Below, piece after piece: positions 1 to 11,129 of a DNA stretch of 64,000 nucleotides (the first letter of the stretch is position 1; every line of letters begins with the position of its first letter). This DNA is from Pseudomonas sp. SLFW (GTDB lineage: Bacteria; Pseudomonadota; Gammaproteobacteria; Pseudomonadales; Pseudomonadaceae), in NCBI RefSeq assembly GCF_009905615.1, contig NZ_JAAAKW010000003.1, forward strand, positions 310,001-374,000, in the 5' to 3' direction. A program made the translations under genes and the position numbers. Below the pieces are notes generated by a model. It saw nothing but the letters and a program-made list of their open reading frames with translations. It was not told where the DNA came from and did not search any database.

Positions 1-2865
1 ACGCATGCGGCAGGCTTCGATGATCGCCTGCTCCGGCGGCAGATGACGGTCTCGCTCGGCCATCAGCGCGAAGTCGATCATCATGATCGCGTTCTTTTTG
101 ACGATGCCGATCAACAGCAGAATGCCGATCAGCGCGATCACCGTCAGCTGCATGTTCACCGCCTTGAGCAATAACAGCGCCCCTACCCCGGCCGATGGCA
201 AGGTCGAGAGGATGGTCAGCGGGTGGATGTAGCTCTCGTACAGCACGCCCAAGACGATATAGACCGCCAGCAACGCTGCCGCGATCAGCCAGGGCATGCT
301 CGCGGCGAGGGCCGCATAGGCTTGAGCGGTGCCCGCGAAACCGTATTGCACGTCGCGGGGCATGCCGACCTTGTCCACCGCGTTGTTGATCGCCACGGTC
401 GCCTGATCCAGCGAAACACCGTCCTGCAAGTTGAAGGCAATGGTACTGGTGGCCGACTGGCCCTGGTGCGCGACGGCCAGCGGCGCGTTGTCCGGGCTGA
501 AGGTGGCGAAGGCGGTCAGCGGCACTTGCTGGTTGTCGCTGTTGATCACGTACATGCGGTCGAGCATGGTCGGGTCGCGGGTGTAGAACGGGTCCAGGCC
601 CATGACCACGTGGTATTGGTTGAGGGTTTTGTAGAGGGTCGCCACCTGGCGCTGGCTGTAGGCGTTGTTCAGCAGGTTGTCGATGTCGGTGACGCTCACG
701 CCCAGCCGGCTCGCTGCGGCGCGGTCGATGTGCAGCTTGAGTTCTTGCCCGCCGGTTTGCGCATCGGAGTCGATGCCCGTCAGTTCCGGCAAGGCGCGTA
801 ACGCAGTCTCGACCTTCGGTTCCCACTGGCGCAACACGTCGAGGTCGTCCGCCTGAAGGCTGAACTGGTACGTGGCGTTGGCGCTGCGCCCGCCGACGCG
901 AATGTCTTCCGCCGGGGTCAGGAACACCTGAATCCCCGCTGACGTGTTATTCGCTTTGGTAAGACGGTTGGCGATCACTGCCGCGCTGCTGGTGCGCTGG
1001 GTGTAATCCTTGAGCCTCACGAAGAAGTCACCGGTGTTGCGCGAGCCTGCCCGCCCGCTGCCGGTGGACGACATCACGGCTTCAACGTCCGGGTCCGCCG
1101 CCAGATCGTGTGCGATCTTCATCAGGTACGGCTTGAGCGCCTGAAACGAAATGTTCTGGTCGGCCCGCACCGCGCCCATCAACACCCCGGTGTCCTGGGC
1201 CGGAAAGAAACCCTTCGGCACCGTGGCGTACAGGTACACATTGAGCACCACGGTCAGCAGCAGGCTGAACAGGGTCAGCAGCCGGTGACGCAGGACCCAG
1301 CCCAGCGCCGTGATGTACGCACCTTGCATTCGGGCCAGTCCGGCTTCGATCCAGCGATACAGCCGCGGCTCAGAGGCATCGTGGGCCGGTTGGCGCAACA
1401 GCAACACGCACAGCACGGGCGTCAGGCTCAGGGACACGATCATCGACAGCCCCAGCGCGATGCTCAACGTCACGGCGAACTCACGAAACAGCCGCCCGAC
1501 GATGCTGCCCATCAGCAGAATCGGGATGAACACCGCGATCAGCGACAGGGTCATCGACAGCACCGTGAAGCCCACTTCCCGGGTCCCCATCAGCGCTGCA
1601 CGCAGCGGGCGCATGCCCATTTCCTGGTAACGGGCAATGTTTTCCAGCACCACAATGGCGTCGTCCACCACAAAACCGGTGCAGATGATCAGCGCCATCA
1701 GCGACAGGTTGTCGAGGCTGTAGCCCAACAAATACATCAGCGAGCAGGTGCCGATCAGCGACACCGGCAACACCACGGCCGGGATCAGCGTCGCCCGCAC
1801 GTTGCGCAGGAACACGAAGACCACGGCGATCACCAGCAGCGTGGCGATCAGCAGGGTTTCCTCGGTGTCGTGCAGAGACGAGCGCACCGTCGGGCCACGG
1901 TCGATGACGCTGATCAATTGCACGTCGCCGGGGATTTCGCGCTGCAACTCGGGAAGCAGCGCCTTGATCCGGTCGATGGTCTGCAACATATTCGCGCCCG
2001 CCTGGCGGGTCACCCCGAGGGTCACGGAGGGCTGGCCGTTGTAATAGCCGCCGACGAAGGCGTCTTCCACCGAGTCATAGACGTTGGCCACGTCCCGCAG
2101 GTGCACGGCGCTGCCGTTCTGGTAGGTGATGACCAGCGCCTGGTAATCAGCGGCCTTGTCGATCTGGTCGTTGGCGTCGACCACCCAACTCTGCCCGTCG
2201 CCCTGCAAAATGCCCTTGGGCTTGGCCTTGGTGGCGTTGTTGATGACGGTGCGCACGGTTTCCAGCGAAATCCCGGCGTGATTCAGCAGGTTCGGCTGAA
2301 TGTCGATCCGCACGGCCGGCAACGCACCGCCGCGCACCGACACTTCGCCGACGCCGTTCACCTGCGCGACTTTCTGTTGCAGCTTGCTGTACGCGAGGTC
2401 GTAAAGCTCGCCGGGGCTGCGGGTCGATGAGGTCAAGGCCAGCATCAACACCGGCGCTTCGGACGGGTTGGCCTTGCGGTAGGTCGGCAACGACGGCATG
2501 GAACTGGGCAACAGGCTGCGGGAGGCGTTGATCGCAGCCTGCACGTCCCGGGCGGCACCGTTGATGTCGCGGTCGAGTTCGAATTGCAGGATCAGCGTGG
2601 TCGAGCCCTGGCTGCTGGTGGACGTCATCTCGGTGATCCCGGCGATCTGTCCGAGGCTGCGTTCCAATGGCGTGGCCACTGTGGCGGCCATGGTTTCGGG
2701 ACTGGCCCCCGGCAATGAGGCGCTGACCATGATCGTCGGGAAGTCCACCTGTGGCAGCGGCGCCACCGGCAGCAACGTGTAACCGAGAATCCCGGCCAGG
2801 GTGATGCTCAGGCTCAGCAGCAAGGTGGCGACCGGGCGCCGGATGAACAGCCGCGAGAGGTTCAT
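1..2865 (-). CDS. RND efflux permease (MdtC/MuxC-like), 3' end cut by window edge
   Basis: Inner-membrane proton/drug antiporter of the HAE-1 RND family. Translating the minus strand from the ATG at 2863-2865 gives 955 codons without a stop up to base 1, so roughly the last 75 residues lie outside the window. The start is [19 protein letters not shown], the canonical TM1 of RND pumps. The TM4 proton-relay pair appears in [17 protein letters not shown], and the protein ends near [16 protein letters not shown] (TM10-11). The ATG overlaps the TGA of the preceding permease gene (ATGA, 2862-2865), so the two permeases are translationally coupled. The order adaptor, permease, permease matches MdtABC/MuxABC systems, in which two different RND subunits form a heteromeric pump. 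An outer-membrane factor may follow beyond the left edge. Family certain; substrate unknown. Confidence 0.93.
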   Translation of the reverse strand, partial: MNLSRLFIRRPVATLLLSLSITLAGILGYTLLPVAPLPQVDFPTIMVSASLPGASPETMAATVATPLERSLGQIAGITEMTSTSSQGSTTLILQFELDRDINGAARDVQAAINASRSLLPSSMPSLPTYRKANPSEAPVLMLALTSSTRSPGELYDLAYSKLQQKVAQVNGVGEVSVRGGALPAVRIDIQPNLLNHAGISLETVRTVINNATKAKPKGILQGDGQSWVVDANDQIDKAADYQALVITYQNGSAVHLRDVANVYDSVEDAFVGGYYNGQPSVTLGVTRQAGANMLQTIDRIKALLPELQREIPGDVQLISVIDRGPTVRSSLHDTEETLLIATLLVIAVVFVFLRNVRATLIPAVVLPVSLIGTCSLMYLLGYSLDNLSLMALIICTGFVVDDAIVVLENIARYQEMGMRPLRAALMGTREVGFTVLSMTLSLIAVFIPILLMGSIVGRLFREFAVTLSIALGLSMIVSLSLTPVLCVLLLRQPAHDASEPRLYRWIEAGLARMQGAYITALGWVLRHRLLTLFSLLLTVVLNVYLYATVPKGFFPAQDTGVLMGAVRADQNISFQALKPYLMKIAHDLAADPDVEAVMSSTGSGRAGSRNTGDFFVRLKDYTQRTSSAAVIANRLTKANNTSAGIQVFLTPAEDIRVGGRSANATYQFSLQADDLDVLRQWEPKVETALRALPELTGIDSDAQTGGQELKLHIDRAAASRLGVSVTDIDNLLNNAYSQRQVATLYKTLNQYHVVMGLDPFYTRDPTMLDRMYVINSDNQQVPLTAFATFSPDNAPLAVAHQGQSATSTIAFNLQDGVSLDQATVAINNAVDKVGMPRDVQYGFAGTAQAYAALAASMPWLIAAALLAVYIVLGVLYESYIHPLTILSTLPSAGVGALLLLKAVNMQLTVIALIGILLLIGIVKKNAIMMIDFALMAERDRHLPPEQAIIEACRMR

Positions 2866-5800
2866 GCCTCGCCTCGGTCAATGCGCGTGCTGCCATGGTT
2901 GAAGCGCGCCTTCGCCCGTTCTGACAGGCTATCGAACAGCAAGTAAATCACCGGCGTGGTGAACAGCGTCAGCACTTGGCTCAGCAGCAACCCACCGACG
3001 ATCACCAGCCCCAGCGGACGCCGCAGTTCCGCGCCCGCCCCGGTCGCCAGCATCAATGGCAAGGCGCCGAACAACGCTGCGAGGGTGGTCATCAGAATCG
3101 GCCGCAGACGGAGCAAGGCCGCGCGGTGGATCGCGTCGCGGGCGCTGAGGCGTTGCTGCTGACGGCCTTCGAGGGCGAAGTCGATCATCATGATCGCGTT
3201 TTTCTTGACGATGCCGATCAGCAGGATGACCCCGATCAGCGCAATCAGGCTGAATTCGGTACCGGTCAGCAACAGCGCAAGCAACGCGCCGATGGCCGCC
3301 GAGGGCAAGGTCGAGAGGATGGTCACCGGGTGAATGAAACTCTCGTAGAGCATGCCCAGCACGATGTACATGGTCACCAGCGCCGCGAGAATCAGCCACA
3401 GCGTGTTGCCGGTGGCGGTCTGGAACGCTTCGGCGGCGCCCTGATAACGCAGGGTGATGCTGGTCGGCGCGGCCAGATCGGTCATGACCTGAGCGATGGC
3501 CTGCTGCGCCTGCTCCAGCGAATAGCCGTCCGCCAGGTTGAACGACACCGTCACGGCCGGGAATTGATCCAGCCGACTCAACGACAGCGAACCGGTGCGC
3601 TGCCCGACCTTGGCAATGTCGGTCAGGCGCACCATCTGTGCAGGTGTTGTGGTGGTCGTGGACGTCGCCGTGCTGCTGGTGCTCGACGACGCGCCGGTGG
3701 TGGCCGTAGTCGTGGCGTTGGTGATGCCCGTTGCAGCCGACAGGTAAATGTTGTCGAACGCTGCGAGGTTCTGCTGAAACTGCCCCGGCACTTGCAGCAC
3801 CACGCGGTACTGGTTGGACTGGGTGAAGATCGTCGAAATCAAGCGCTGGCCGAAGGCGTTATACAGCGCGGTGTCGACATCTGACGCGCTGATCCCGTAA
3901 CGCATGGCCGCCGCCCGGTCCAGCTCGACATAGGCCACCAGCCCCTGATCTTGCAGGTTGTCGATGACGTCGCGCATTTCCGGGCGCTGTTGCAGTTTCT
4001 CCATCAGCTTCGGCACCAGTGCCGAGAGGTTCGCGCTTTCCGAATCGTCGAGGGTGAACTGGTACTGGCTGGGGGTCAGTTGGTCATCGACGGTGAGGTC
4101 TTGCGAGGACACCAGATTGAGCTGAATCCCGGCCACCGCGCTGGCGGCTTTTTCCAGACGGGTGATGACCTGAGTGGCGGTTTCGTTCCGGTCTTCGAAG
4201 GGCTTGAGGTCGATCTGCAAGCGGCCGTTGTTCAGCGAGTCGTTGTTGCCGTCGACACCAATGGTGGACGACACCGACGCCACGGCCGGGTCCTGGCGCA
4301 CCACCTCCACCATCGCCTGCTGCCGCCGCGCCATCTCACTGAACGACACGTCCTGGGAGGCCCGGGTAAAGCCTTGAATCAGCCCGGTGTCCTGCGTCGG
4401 AAAGAAGCCCTTGGGCACGACGAGGTACAAAAACGCGGTGAGCGCGACGGTGCCGACTGCCACGAGCAACGTCAGCTTCTGGTGATCCAGCACCCACACC
4501 AGCCCCCGGTCGTAGCCGTCCAGCACCTTTTGATACTGACGGTCACCCCAGGCGGCAAAACGGCCCTTTCCTTCTTCGGGCACATGGCGCAACAGGTGCG
4601 CGCAGAGCATCGGGGTCAGGGTCAACGAGACGATCATCGACACCAGAATCGCCACCGCCAGCGTGATCGCGAACTCCCGAAACAATCGCCCCACGACGTC
4701 GCCCATGAACAACAGCGGAATGAGCACGGCGATCAGCGAGAACGTCAGCGAGATGATGGTGAAGCCGATTTCCTGCGAACCCTTGAAGGCCGCCGCCATC
4801 GGCTCTTCGCCTTCCTCAAGGTGCCGGGAGATGTTCTCGACCACCACGATGGCGTCGTCGATGACGAAGCCGGTGGCGATGGTCAGCGCCATCAGCGTCA
4901 GGTTGTTCACGCTGAAACCGGCGAGGTACATGACGCCAAACGTGCCGATCAGCGAAAGCGGCACCGCGAGGCTGGGGATCAGCGTGGCGGTGAAACTGCC
5001 GAGAAACGCAAACGTCACCAACACCACGAGCCCGATGGACAGCATCAGCTCGATCTGCACGTCCTTGATCGACGCACGAATGGTCTGGGTACGGTCGCTG
5101 ATCACGGTCAGCTTCACCGAATCCGGCAGCGCCGACTGCAAGGTCTGCAATTTCTGCTCGATGCTGTCGACCACTTCGATGACATTGGCGCCGGGCTGAC
5201 GCTGCACGGCGATGACAATGGCCGGCTGGCCGTTGGCGGTGGCGGACAGGTACTGGTCCTGAGGCGCTTCGGCGGTGGTGGCGACGTCCTTGAGGCGCAG
5301 CGCCGAGCCGTTTTCGTAGGCCAGGACCAGTTCGCCGTACTCCACGGCATCCCGCAGCTGGTCGTTGGCGTCGATGGTGATCGAGTGCGACGGGCCGTCA
5401 AAACCGCCTTTGGAGCCATTGACGTTGGCGGCGTTGACCTTGTCGTAGACGTCTTCCAGCGTCAGGCCGTGGGCTGCGAGGCTGGTGGGGTTGACCTCGA
5501 TTTTCACCGCTGGCTGCTGACCGCCCGCCAGGCTGACCATACCGACGCCCGATATCTGTGAGAGTTTGAGGGCGACGCGGGTGTTGATCAGGTCCTGCAC
5601 ACGGGTCAGCGGCAGGCTGTCGGACGTGGCGGCGAGGGTCAGCACGGCGGTGTCGGCGGGGTTGACCTTCTTGTACGTCGGCGGGTTCGGCAAGTCGCTG
5701 GGCAGCAGGCTGTTGGCGGCGTTGATTGCGGCCTGCACTTCCTGCTCGGCGACGTCCAGTGACAGGTCGAGGGAAAACTTCAGCGTGATGACCGAGGCCC

Positions 5801-6059
5801 CCGCCGAACTGGTGGAATACATCTGCGCCAAACCGGCCATTTGGCCCAACTGGCGTTCAAGCGGTGCAGTGACCGCCGACGCCAACACGCTGGAACTGGC
5901 GCCGGGATAGAGCGTACTGACCTGAATCGTCGGGTAATCGACTTCGGGCAATGCCGAGGTCGCGAGCAAACGGTAGGCGAAGATACCGGCCAGCATCACC
6001 GCCAGCATCAGCAACATCGTGGCGACCGGACGCTGGATAAACAGCCGTGATGGGTTCAT
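2862..6059 (-). CDS. RND efflux permease (MdtB/MuxB-like) with Ser/Thr-rich insert
   Basis: First permease of the pump, 1065 residues. It opens with [19 protein letters not shown] (TM1) and has the TM4 Asp-Asp pair in [18 protein letters not shown], so it should be able to translocate protons. Start ATG 6057-6059 overlaps the adaptor's stop (ATGA). It is about 34 residues longer than the paralogous permease at 53461-56556. The extra length is explained largely by a low-complexity stretch, residues about 781-806 (bases about 3642-3719), made almost only of Ala, Ser and Thr in the second large periplasmic loop. The paralogue has a short segment there. Family certain, function as drug pump inferred, substrate unknown. 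Confidence 0.95.
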   Translation of the reverse strand: MNPSRLFIQRPVATMLLMLAVMLAGIFAYRLLATSALPEVDYPTIQVSTLYPGASSSVLASAVTAPLERQLGQMAGLAQMYSTSSAGASVITLKFSLDLSLDVAEQEVQAAINAANSLLPSDLPNPPTYKKVNPADTAVLTLAATSDSLPLTRVQDLINTRVALKLSQISGVGMVSLAGGQQPAVKIEVNPTSLAAHGLTLEDVYDKVNAANVNGSKGGFDGPSHSITIDANDQLRDAVEYGELVLAYENGSALRLKDVATTAEAPQDQYLSATANGQPAIVIAVQRQPGANVIEVVDSIEQKLQTLQSALPDSVKLTVISDRTQTIRASIKDVQIELMLSIGLVVLVTFAFLGSFTATLIPSLAVPLSLIGTFGVMYLAGFSVNNLTLMALTIATGFVIDDAIVVVENISRHLEEGEEPMAAAFKGSQEIGFTIISLTFSLIAVLIPLLFMGDVVGRLFREFAITLAVAILVSMIVSLTLTPMLCAHLLRHVPEEGKGRFAAWGDRQYQKVLDGYDRGLVWVLDHQKLTLLVAVGTVALTAFLYLVVPKGFFPTQDTGLIQGFTRASQDVSFSEMARRQQAMVEVVRQDPAVASVSSTIGVDGNNDSLNNGRLQIDLKPFEDRNETATQVITRLEKAASAVAGIQLNLVSSQDLTVDDQLTPSQYQFTLDDSESANLSALVPKLMEKLQQRPEMRDVIDNLQDQGLVAYVELDRAAAMRYGISASDVDTALYNAFGQRLISTIFTQSNQYRVVLQVPGQFQQNLAAFDNIYLSAATGITNATTTATTGASSSTSSTATSTTTTTPAQMVRLTDIAKVGQRTGSLSLSRLDQFPAVTVSFNLADGYSLEQAQQAIAQVMTDLAAPTSITLRYQGAAEAFQTATGNTLWLILAALVTMYIVLGMLYESFIHPVTILSTLPSAAIGALLALLLTGTEFSLIALIGVILLIGIVKKNAIMMIDFALEGRQQQRLSARDAIHRAALLRLRPILMTTLAALFGALPLMLATGAGAELRRPLGLVIVGGLLLSQVLTLFTTPVIYLLFDSLSERAKARFNHGSTRIDRGEA

Positions 6060-7312
6060 GGGGCGGTGGTACCGGCAGTACGCTTGTCGGTTTTTTCGGT
6101 GGCGATGTCCGTGCCGGCCTTCTCGATTTCGACCTTGCTGCCGTCACGCAAGTGATCGATGCCCCGCGTCACCACCTGCTCGCCCAGCGCCACGCCCTCG
6201 GTGATCACGGTCTGATCGCCCATGACGGGGCCGACCTTGATGCTGCGACGGTTGACCTTGCCGTCCTTCACCGCATACAGAAACTCGCCCGTGCTGCTCA
6301 ACTGCACGGCGGCAGATGGCACGACGACGGCGTTGTGCAGGGTGTCGGTGGTCAGCTTCACGTTGACGAACTGGTTGGGGTAGAGCTTTTCATCCGGGTT
6401 ATCGAACTGCGCCTTGAGTTTGATGCTGCCGGTGTTGGTGTCGATTTCGTTGCTGATGAACTTCAGTGTGCCGCTGGCCAACGGCGTGGTGCCCAGTTGA
6501 TCGAGGGCCTGCACGCTCAGTGATTCGCCTTTGCGCACTTTCGGCAAGAGCGACGCCAGTTGCGCTTGCGGCAGGCTGAACGTCACGGCGATGGGGTTGG
6601 TCTGGGTGACAGTGACGATGCCCGTGGTGCTGCTGGACGACACGATATTGCCGGGGTCCACCAGGCGCAAGCCGACGTAGCCGTCGATGGGCGAGACGAT
6701 TTTGGCGTAGATCAGGTTCAGCTTCGCCGCGTCGATCTGGCCCTGATCGGCCTTTACCGCACCGGCGTACTGCCCGACCGTGGCCATCTGGGTGTCCAGG
6801 TCCTGTTTGGCCAGCGAGTCCTTGGCGAATAGCCGTTTATAGCGTTCAGCGGTCAGTTGCGCGCTTTTGAGCAGCGCCTGATTCTGCGCCATGTCGCCCT
6901 GGTACTGATCGAGCGTGGCCTGATAGGCGCGGGGGTCGATCTGCGCCAGCAACTGGCCTTTTTTCACGTACTGGCCTTCGGTGAAGTACACCGCAATCAG
7001 CTCACCGTCGACGCGGCTGGTGACCGTGACCGAGTAATTCGGGATCACCGTGCCCAGCGCCTGCTGAATCACCGGTACATCCGCTGCTGCTGCCGTCCCG
7101 ACCGCCACGCTCACCGTGGCGTTGGGGTCGGTCATCCCCGGCCCGGCATGACGTCCGCCGGGGCTGGCAGGCACGGCGCTGCCGTCACGCTGGGTCGGCG
7201 CATTGGCGGGCGTGTGCCGAAGGTAAAGAAAGACAGCGACGAGGGCTGCGACTATCAGGAGCGCAATGACAACGATGCGCTTGCGTGAACGGGCTGCCGG
7301 GATCTGGGTCAT
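6056..7312 (-). CDS. RND periplasmic adaptor (membrane fusion protein, MdtA/MuxA-like)
   Basis: Membrane-anchored periplasmic adaptor that joins the RND permeases to an outer-membrane channel, 418 residues from the ATG at 7312. An upstream in-frame TTG at 7348 would add 12 residues. I prefer the ATG because it is followed by [12 protein letters not shown] and then a single hydrophobic anchor ([19 protein letters not shown]), and AGAAG-like bases precede it. Lipoyl/barrel-sandwich motif: [20 protein letters not shown], then an alpha-hairpin ([20 protein letters not shown]), then the beta-barrel region with VDPGNIVSS. It is the first gene of the efflux operon and faces the chemoreceptor gene across a 317-bp gap. 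Confidence 0.93.
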   Translation of the reverse strand: MTQIPAARSRKRIVVIALLIVAALVAVFLYLRHTPANAPTQRDGSAVPASPGGRHAGPGMTDPNATVSVAVGTAAAADVPVIQQALGTVIPNYSVTVTSRVDGELIAVYFTEGQYVKKGQLLAQIDPRAYQATLDQYQGDMAQNQALLKSAQLTAERYKRLFAKDSLAKQDLDTQMATVGQYAGAVKADQGQIDAAKLNLIYAKIVSPIDGYVGLRLVDPGNIVSSSSTTGIVTVTQTNPIAVTFSLPQAQLASLLPKVRKGESLSVQALDQLGTTPLASGTLKFISNEIDTNTGSIKLKAQFDNPDEKLYPNQFVNVKLTTDTLHNAVVVPSAAVQLSSTGEFLYAVKDGKVNRRSIKVGPVMGDQTVITEGVALGEQVVTRGIDHLRDGSKVEIEKAGTDIATEKTDKRTAGTTAP

Positions 7313-7629
7313 GGGTGACTTCTGCTGGACAAGGGATGACGCGTGCAACGGTCAACGACGCGGCTTGGAACGCGGTCGGTGTAGTGTCATTTAGCCCTCC
7401 ATGGAGAGTTGTAACAAGCTGTAAAGATGACCTTTTCAGATTATTTACACTGTGAAAGCCCCGTCATTTTTATCGCCAGAAAGTTCCATCCCTACTCTTC
7501 AATTAGACAGATGTCTAACACGGCTCAAACATTCCTACGTACTACTACGAGCATCAAATCTGTTACATGCTGGTTATCATCAGCCCGCCTTCGTGCCGAC
7601 CCCAATAACAAATTTCCGGTGCTGAAAAC
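7313..7629. promoter_or_regulatory. Divergent promoter region between efflux operon and chemoreceptor
   Basis: A 317-bp gap without a convincing gene; markedly AT-richer than its flanks from about 7420 to 7520. At 7411-7425 there is GTAAC-N5-GTAAA, a direct repeat with the spacing of CpxR-type response-regulator boxes (GTAAA-N5-GTAAA). E. coli mdtABC is controlled by BaeR and CpxR, so this is suggestive only. No clear sigma70 hexamers could be chosen for either gene. Confidence 0.4.
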
Positions 7630-9309
7630 ATGACCCTTTCTATCCGTAGCAAAGTCGTTTTGCTGTGCGTTGTCCCTGCGCTATTGCTCGCCGTGCTGAT
7701 TACGGGTTTGGCGGTGATGCTGTTGCAGAAAACGGCCGACGACCAGATCAACGACACGCGCCGTACCCTGATCACTGATCGCCAAAACGCCCTGGAACAT
7801 TCGGTCCAGGTTGCCCAAAGTGCGATCGCCTCCCTGTACGACGCCTCCGCACCCGGCGACCTGACCGCGCGCGACAAGGCCGTCAATGTCCTCAAACAAC
7901 TGCGTTACGGCACCGACGGTTATTACTTCGGTTACGACGCCAATAGCGTGCGGGTGTTCTGGGCTGACAAGGACGTGAAGATTGGCGAGAGTTTCAGCAA
8001 CTTTCGCGACCCTGATGGCGTGTTCGTGATCAACGAACTGGTGCGGGTGGCCAAGGCCGGGTCGCACTATCAGCGGTATCGCTTCCCGGTGCCGAACAGC
8101 GACAAGGTCGTGCCCAAGATCGGCTATGCGCTGTACCTCGAAAAATGGAATTTGATGATTGGCACGGCGGTGAACATGGACGACATCGACGCTCAGGTCG
8201 CCCAAGTGAGCGACGAGCTCAAGTCCCGTCGCGCGGAGCTGGTGTGGCAAATCCTGGCGCTGAGCATCGTGGCGTCCATCCTGCTGGCGCTGTTGGCCGC
8301 GTGGCAGGTGAAACGCTTGTTCAATCCGCTGCTGCAACTGCGCCTCCAGCTGGAAAACATCGCCTCGGGTGACGGCGACCTGACCCGTCGACTCCCTGTG
8401 ACGAGAAACGATGAGCTCGGCGAACTGGCGGTGGCCTTCAACCGTTTCGTCGAGAAAATTCAGGGGCTGATCGGCAACGTCACCGGCATGACCCTGCGCC
8501 TGAACACGTTGGTGACGGGTGTCACCGATCAGGCGCAGCGCTCTGAACGGGCCATGGACCTGCAACGTCAGGAGACCGATCAGGTCGCAGCGGCGATCAA
8601 CGAAATGAGTGCCGCCGCGTTGCAAGTCGCGCAAAACGCTCAGGAAGCGGCTCGGGCGGCCAATCAGGCGCAGCACGAGGGGGCGTCCGCCGGGCAGATC
8701 GTCAGCGCCAGTGTCGACAGCATTCACGGGTTGGTGGACAACCTGCGCGTCAGCGGCACCTCCCTGACAAGATTGCAAACCGAGGTGGACGCCATCGCCG
8801 GGGTGCTCGGGGTGATTCGCGCCATCGCCGAACAGACCAACCTGTTGGCCCTCAACGCCGCCATCGAAGCCGCACGGGCCGGTGAAGCGGGTCGCGGTTT
8901 TGCGGTGGTTGCGGACGAGGTTCGGGCGCTGGCCAGCCGCACCCAGGAGAGCACCAAAGAGATTCACGGCATGATCGGCCGACTGGAAGCGGGCACGGTC
9001 GACACCGTCAGCGCCATGAAGCAGTCCAGTGACGCGGGTAACCAGACCCGCGAACAGGCCGCTCGGGCCACCACCTCGCTGGACGCCATCGGCGCGCTGA
9101 TTTCCACCATCAACGCCATGAACGCCCAGATCGCCAGCGCCGCCGAGCAACAGACCGCAGTCTCCGAAGAGATCAACCGCAGCGTTCAGCAGATTGCATC
9201 CTCTATCGAAACCGTCGCCCAAGACACGCAACAGGGGGCCAATACGGCACGGGAGCTGTCGCTGCTCAGTCAGGAACTGACCACGGCGGTGGGGCAGTTC
9301 AGGGTGTGA
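7630..9309 (+). CDS. Methyl-accepting chemotaxis protein with single Cache domain
   Basis: Transmembrane chemoreceptor, 559 residues. Order: TM1 (about 11-32); a periplasmic single-Cache (Cache_2) sensor with a [10 protein letters not shown] motif and [20 protein letters not shown] near its end; TM2 (about 207-227); HAMP ([20 protein letters not shown]); then the cytoplasmic signalling coiled coil with the conserved hairpin tip starting [20 protein letters not shown] at about residue 401. It ends in TTAVGQFRV and lacks a C-terminal NWETF-type methyltransferase tether. Cache_2 sensors often bind small carboxylates, but the ligand cannot be read from the sequence. It has no chemotaxis neighbours and is transcribed away from the efflux operon. 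Confidence 0.95.
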   Translation: MTLSIRSKVVLLCVVPALLLAVLITGLAVMLLQKTADDQINDTRRTLITDRQNALEHSVQVAQSAIASLYDASAPGDLTARDKAVNVLKQLRYGTDGYYFGYDANSVRVFWADKDVKIGESFSNFRDPDGVFVINELVRVAKAGSHYQRYRFPVPNSDKVVPKIGYALYLEKWNLMIGTAVNMDDIDAQVAQVSDELKSRRAELVWQILALSIVASILLALLAAWQVKRLFNPLLQLRLQLENIASGDGDLTRRLPVTRNDELGELAVAFNRFVEKIQGLIGNVTGMTLRLNTLVTGVTDQAQRSERAMDLQRQETDQVAAAINEMSAAALQVAQNAQEAARAANQAQHEGASAGQIVSASVDSIHGLVDNLRVSGTSLTRLQTEVDAIAGVLGVIRAIAEQTNLLALNAAIEAARAGEAGRGFAVVADEVRALASRTQESTKEIHGMIGRLEAGTVDTVSAMKQSSDAGNQTREQAARATTSLDAIGALISTINAMNAQIASAAEQQTAVSEEINRSVQQIASSIETVAQDTQQGANTARELSLLSQELTTAVGQFRV

Positions 9310-9352
9310 GTCCCCGGTGATTCACACAGGCTTTTGCGTCGGCCGTACCGCC

Positions 9353-9444
9353 TTCGCGAATGAATTCGCTCCCACGATTGAGGCCGCGGCATGGCTGAAC
9401 CCTGCGGCGACACCGGCCCCTGTGGGAGCGAATTCATTCGCGAA
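9353..9444. repeat. REP-like palindromic pair, class 1
   Basis: Two copies of a 23-bp unit (core gcgaatgaattcgctcccac) in inverted orientation, at 9353-9375 and 9422-9444, exact reverse complements of each other, separated by 46 bp. The unit recurs at 9486-9507, 36755-36860 and 45471-45559, always between genes. This matches the bacterial interspersed REP dyads common in Pseudomonas genomes. Confidence 0.85.
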
Positions 9445-9485
9445 GGTGGGTCAGGCGACACAGCTCTATCGACCGGACGCGCTTC

Positions 9486-9507
9486 TCGCGAATGAATTCG
9501 TTCCTAC
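9486..9507. repeat. REP-like unit, class 1, single diverged copy
   Basis: Third copy of the same unit, with a diverged end (ttcctac in place of ctcccac). It makes the 9310-9700 gap a three-copy REP cluster. Apart from the repeats, and the RBS for pcaI at its end, I see no gene in this roughly 390-bp gap. Confidence 0.75.
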
Positions 9508-9700
9508 GGATGCCCAGCGGTCATCGGGGCCACCCTAAATCTCCGTCCGATAATCGCCCAACTTCGCCACCACAGCCCCCTCTGTCCGCGCACTTTATGG
9601 TGTGATGCGCCGGTCGCTTACACGTGGCCGCGCAGTCGAAGTAACCGGGATCGTGAGTGCCCCCTTCCTGACGCCGCCCTTTCAGAACGAGGAGCTGTCC

Positions 9701-10402
9701 GTGATTGACAAGAGATTCGAATCCATCGCCGCTGCGGTGGAAGGCATACGTGATGGCGCCGTCATCATGGTCGGGGGCTTCGGCAGTGCCGGCATGCCGT
9801 CCGAATTGATTGATGGCGTCATCGCCACGGGTGCGCGGGAGCTGACCATCATCAGCAACAACGCGGGTAACGGCGATCACGGCCTGGCGGCATTGCTCAA
9901 GGCGGGCAGCGTACGCAAGGTCGTGTGCTCCTTCCCGCGCCAGTCGGACTCCTACGTGTTCGACGAGCTGTACCGCGCCGGTAAAGTCGAACTGGAAGTG
10001 GTGCCTCAGGGTAACCTGGCCGAACGCATTCGTGCCGCGGGCTCGGGCATTGGCGCGTTCTACTCGCCCACCGGCTTCGGCACGCTGCTCGCCGCAGGCA
10101 AGGAAACCCGCGTGATCGACGGCCGGGACTACGTGCTGGAAATGCCCCTCCACGCCGACATCGCCTTGATCAAGGCCCACAAGGGCGACCGCTGGGGCAA
10201 CCTCGTGTACCGCAAGGCGGCACGTAATTTCGGGCCGATCATGGCGATGGCTGCGAAAGTCGCCATCGCTCAGGTCGATGAAATCGTGGAACTGGGCCAA
10301 CTGGACCCGGAACACATCATCACCCCCGGGATTTTCGTCCAGCGCGTGGTGGCCGTGCCGGGCCACGCCGTCTCTCCTTCCGCCACCGCCACTGCCGTCT
10401 GA
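9701..10402 (+). CDS. pcaI: 3-oxoadipate CoA-transferase subunit A
   Basis: Alpha subunit of succinyl-CoA:3-oxoadipate CoA-transferase, which activates 3-oxoadipate at the end of the beta-ketoadipate pathway for aromatic acids; cytoplasmic. 233 residues from a GTG at 9701, preceded by GAGGAG at 9689-9694. In-frame starts upstream (for example GTG 9602) lack a ribosome site and would add non-family sequence. Motifs: MVGGFGSAGMPSELIDG, ISNNAGNGDHGLAALL, FPRQSDSYVFDELYRAGK and MPLHADIALIKAHKGDRWGN. These match the P. putida PcaI family over the whole length. The 8-bp gap to pcaJ implies one transcript. It may serve protocatechuate/catechol catabolism or the adjacent minus-strand catabolic cluster. 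Confidence 0.92.
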   Translation: MIDKRFESIAAAVEGIRDGAVIMVGGFGSAGMPSELIDGVIATGARELTIISNNAGNGDHGLAALLKAGSVRKVVCSFPRQSDSYVFDELYRAGKVELEVVPQGNLAERIRAAGSGIGAFYSPTGFGTLLAAGKETRVIDGRDYVLEMPLHADIALIKAHKGDRWGNLVYRKAARNFGPIMAMAAKVAIAQVDEIVELGQLDPEHIITPGIFVQRVVAVPGHAVSPSATATAV

Positions 10403-10410
10403 GGCCTGCC

Positions 10411-11052
10411 ATGACCGTCACTCAAAAACTGTCGCGCACTGACATGGCCCAACGCGTGGCCGCCGACATCCCCGAAGGGGCTTACGTGAACCTTGGCATT
10501 GGCCTGCCCACGCTGGTGGCCAATTACCTGGGCGACAAGGAAGTCTTCCTGCACAGCGAAAACGGCATCCTCGGCATGGGCCCCTCCCCCGAGCCCGTCG
10601 CCGAAGACGATGACCTGATCAACGCGGGCAAGCAGCACGTCACCCTGCTGACCGGCGGCGCGTTTTTCCACCACGCCGACTCCTTCTCGATGATGCGCGG
10701 CGGCCACATCGACATCGCCGTGCTCGGTGCCTTTCAGGTGTCCGTCACCGGTGATCTCGCCAACTGGCACACCGGCGCCGAAGGCTCCATCCCTGCCGTC
10801 GGCGGCGCGATGGACCTGGCCACAGGGGCTCGCCAAGTGTTCGTGATGATGGACCACCTGACCAAGACCGGCGAAAGCAAACTCGTCGAACAGTGCAGCT
10901 ACCCGCTGACCGGCATCGGTTGCGTGACCCGCATTTATACCGACCTGGCGATTCTGGATGTTACGGATCAGGGGTTGCTGGTGCGGGAAATCGTGGCCGA
11001 CATCACGTTTGAAGAACTGCAACAGCTCAGTGGTGTGCCGTTGCGTCAGTAG
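10411..11052 (+). CDS. pcaJ: 3-oxoadipate CoA-transferase subunit B
   Basis: Beta subunit of the same enzyme, 213 residues. It carries the catalytic glutamate that forms the enzyme-CoA thioester, in LHSENGILGMGP (Glu50). Other family motifs are YVNLGIGLPTLV, TLLTGGAFFHHADSFSMMRG and WHTGAEGSIPAVGGAMDLATG. No pcaF thiolase or other pca gene follows on this strand. The next genes are on the opposite strand and converge on it. Confidence 0.93.
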   Translation: MTVTQKLSRTDMAQRVAADIPEGAYVNLGIGLPTLVANYLGDKEVFLHSENGILGMGPSPEPVAEDDDLINAGKQHVTLLTGGAFFHHADSFSMMRGGHIDIAVLGAFQVSVTGDLANWHTGAEGSIPAVGGAMDLATGARQVFVMMDHLTKTGESKLVEQCSYPLTGIGCVTRIYTDLAILDVTDQGLLVREIVADITFEELQQLSGVPLRQ

Positions 11053-11073
11053 TTCGTGCCCTCCCGCCATGGC

Positions 11074-11114
11074 GGGAAAAGAGAACACCGCCCGGCATGC
11101 GGGGTGCCGGACGG
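11074..11114 (-). terminator. Intrinsic terminator of the FadL-like gene
   Basis: Read on the minus strand just after the stop of the porin gene: a 10-bp stem (arms 11105-11114 and 11088-11097, one G-U pair) with a 7-nt loop, followed by a T-rich run (TGTTCTCTTTT) at 11077-11087. It separates the minus-strand cluster from the convergent pcaIJ. Confidence 0.75.
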
Positions 11115-11129
11115 TGGCCCAGGCCAGCG

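Noticed and set aside
1108..2430. Long plus-strand open frame of 440 codons
   Set aside because: It lies antisense to the RND permease, is rich in His/Arg/Gln as typical for a reverse-frame shadow in high-GC DNA, and has no domain or ribosome site.
7681..9231. 516-codon minus-strand open frame
   Set aside because: Shadow of the chemoreceptor gene, whose HAMP and signalling motifs are unambiguous.
9602..9700. Upstream GTG start for pcaI
   Set aside because: Adds 33 residues without family similarity; GAGGAG sits directly before the GTG at 9701.
11063..11078. Palindrome cccgccatggcggg after pcaJ
   Set aside because: A perfect palindrome without loop or T-run on the plus strand; not a convincing terminator for pcaIJ.
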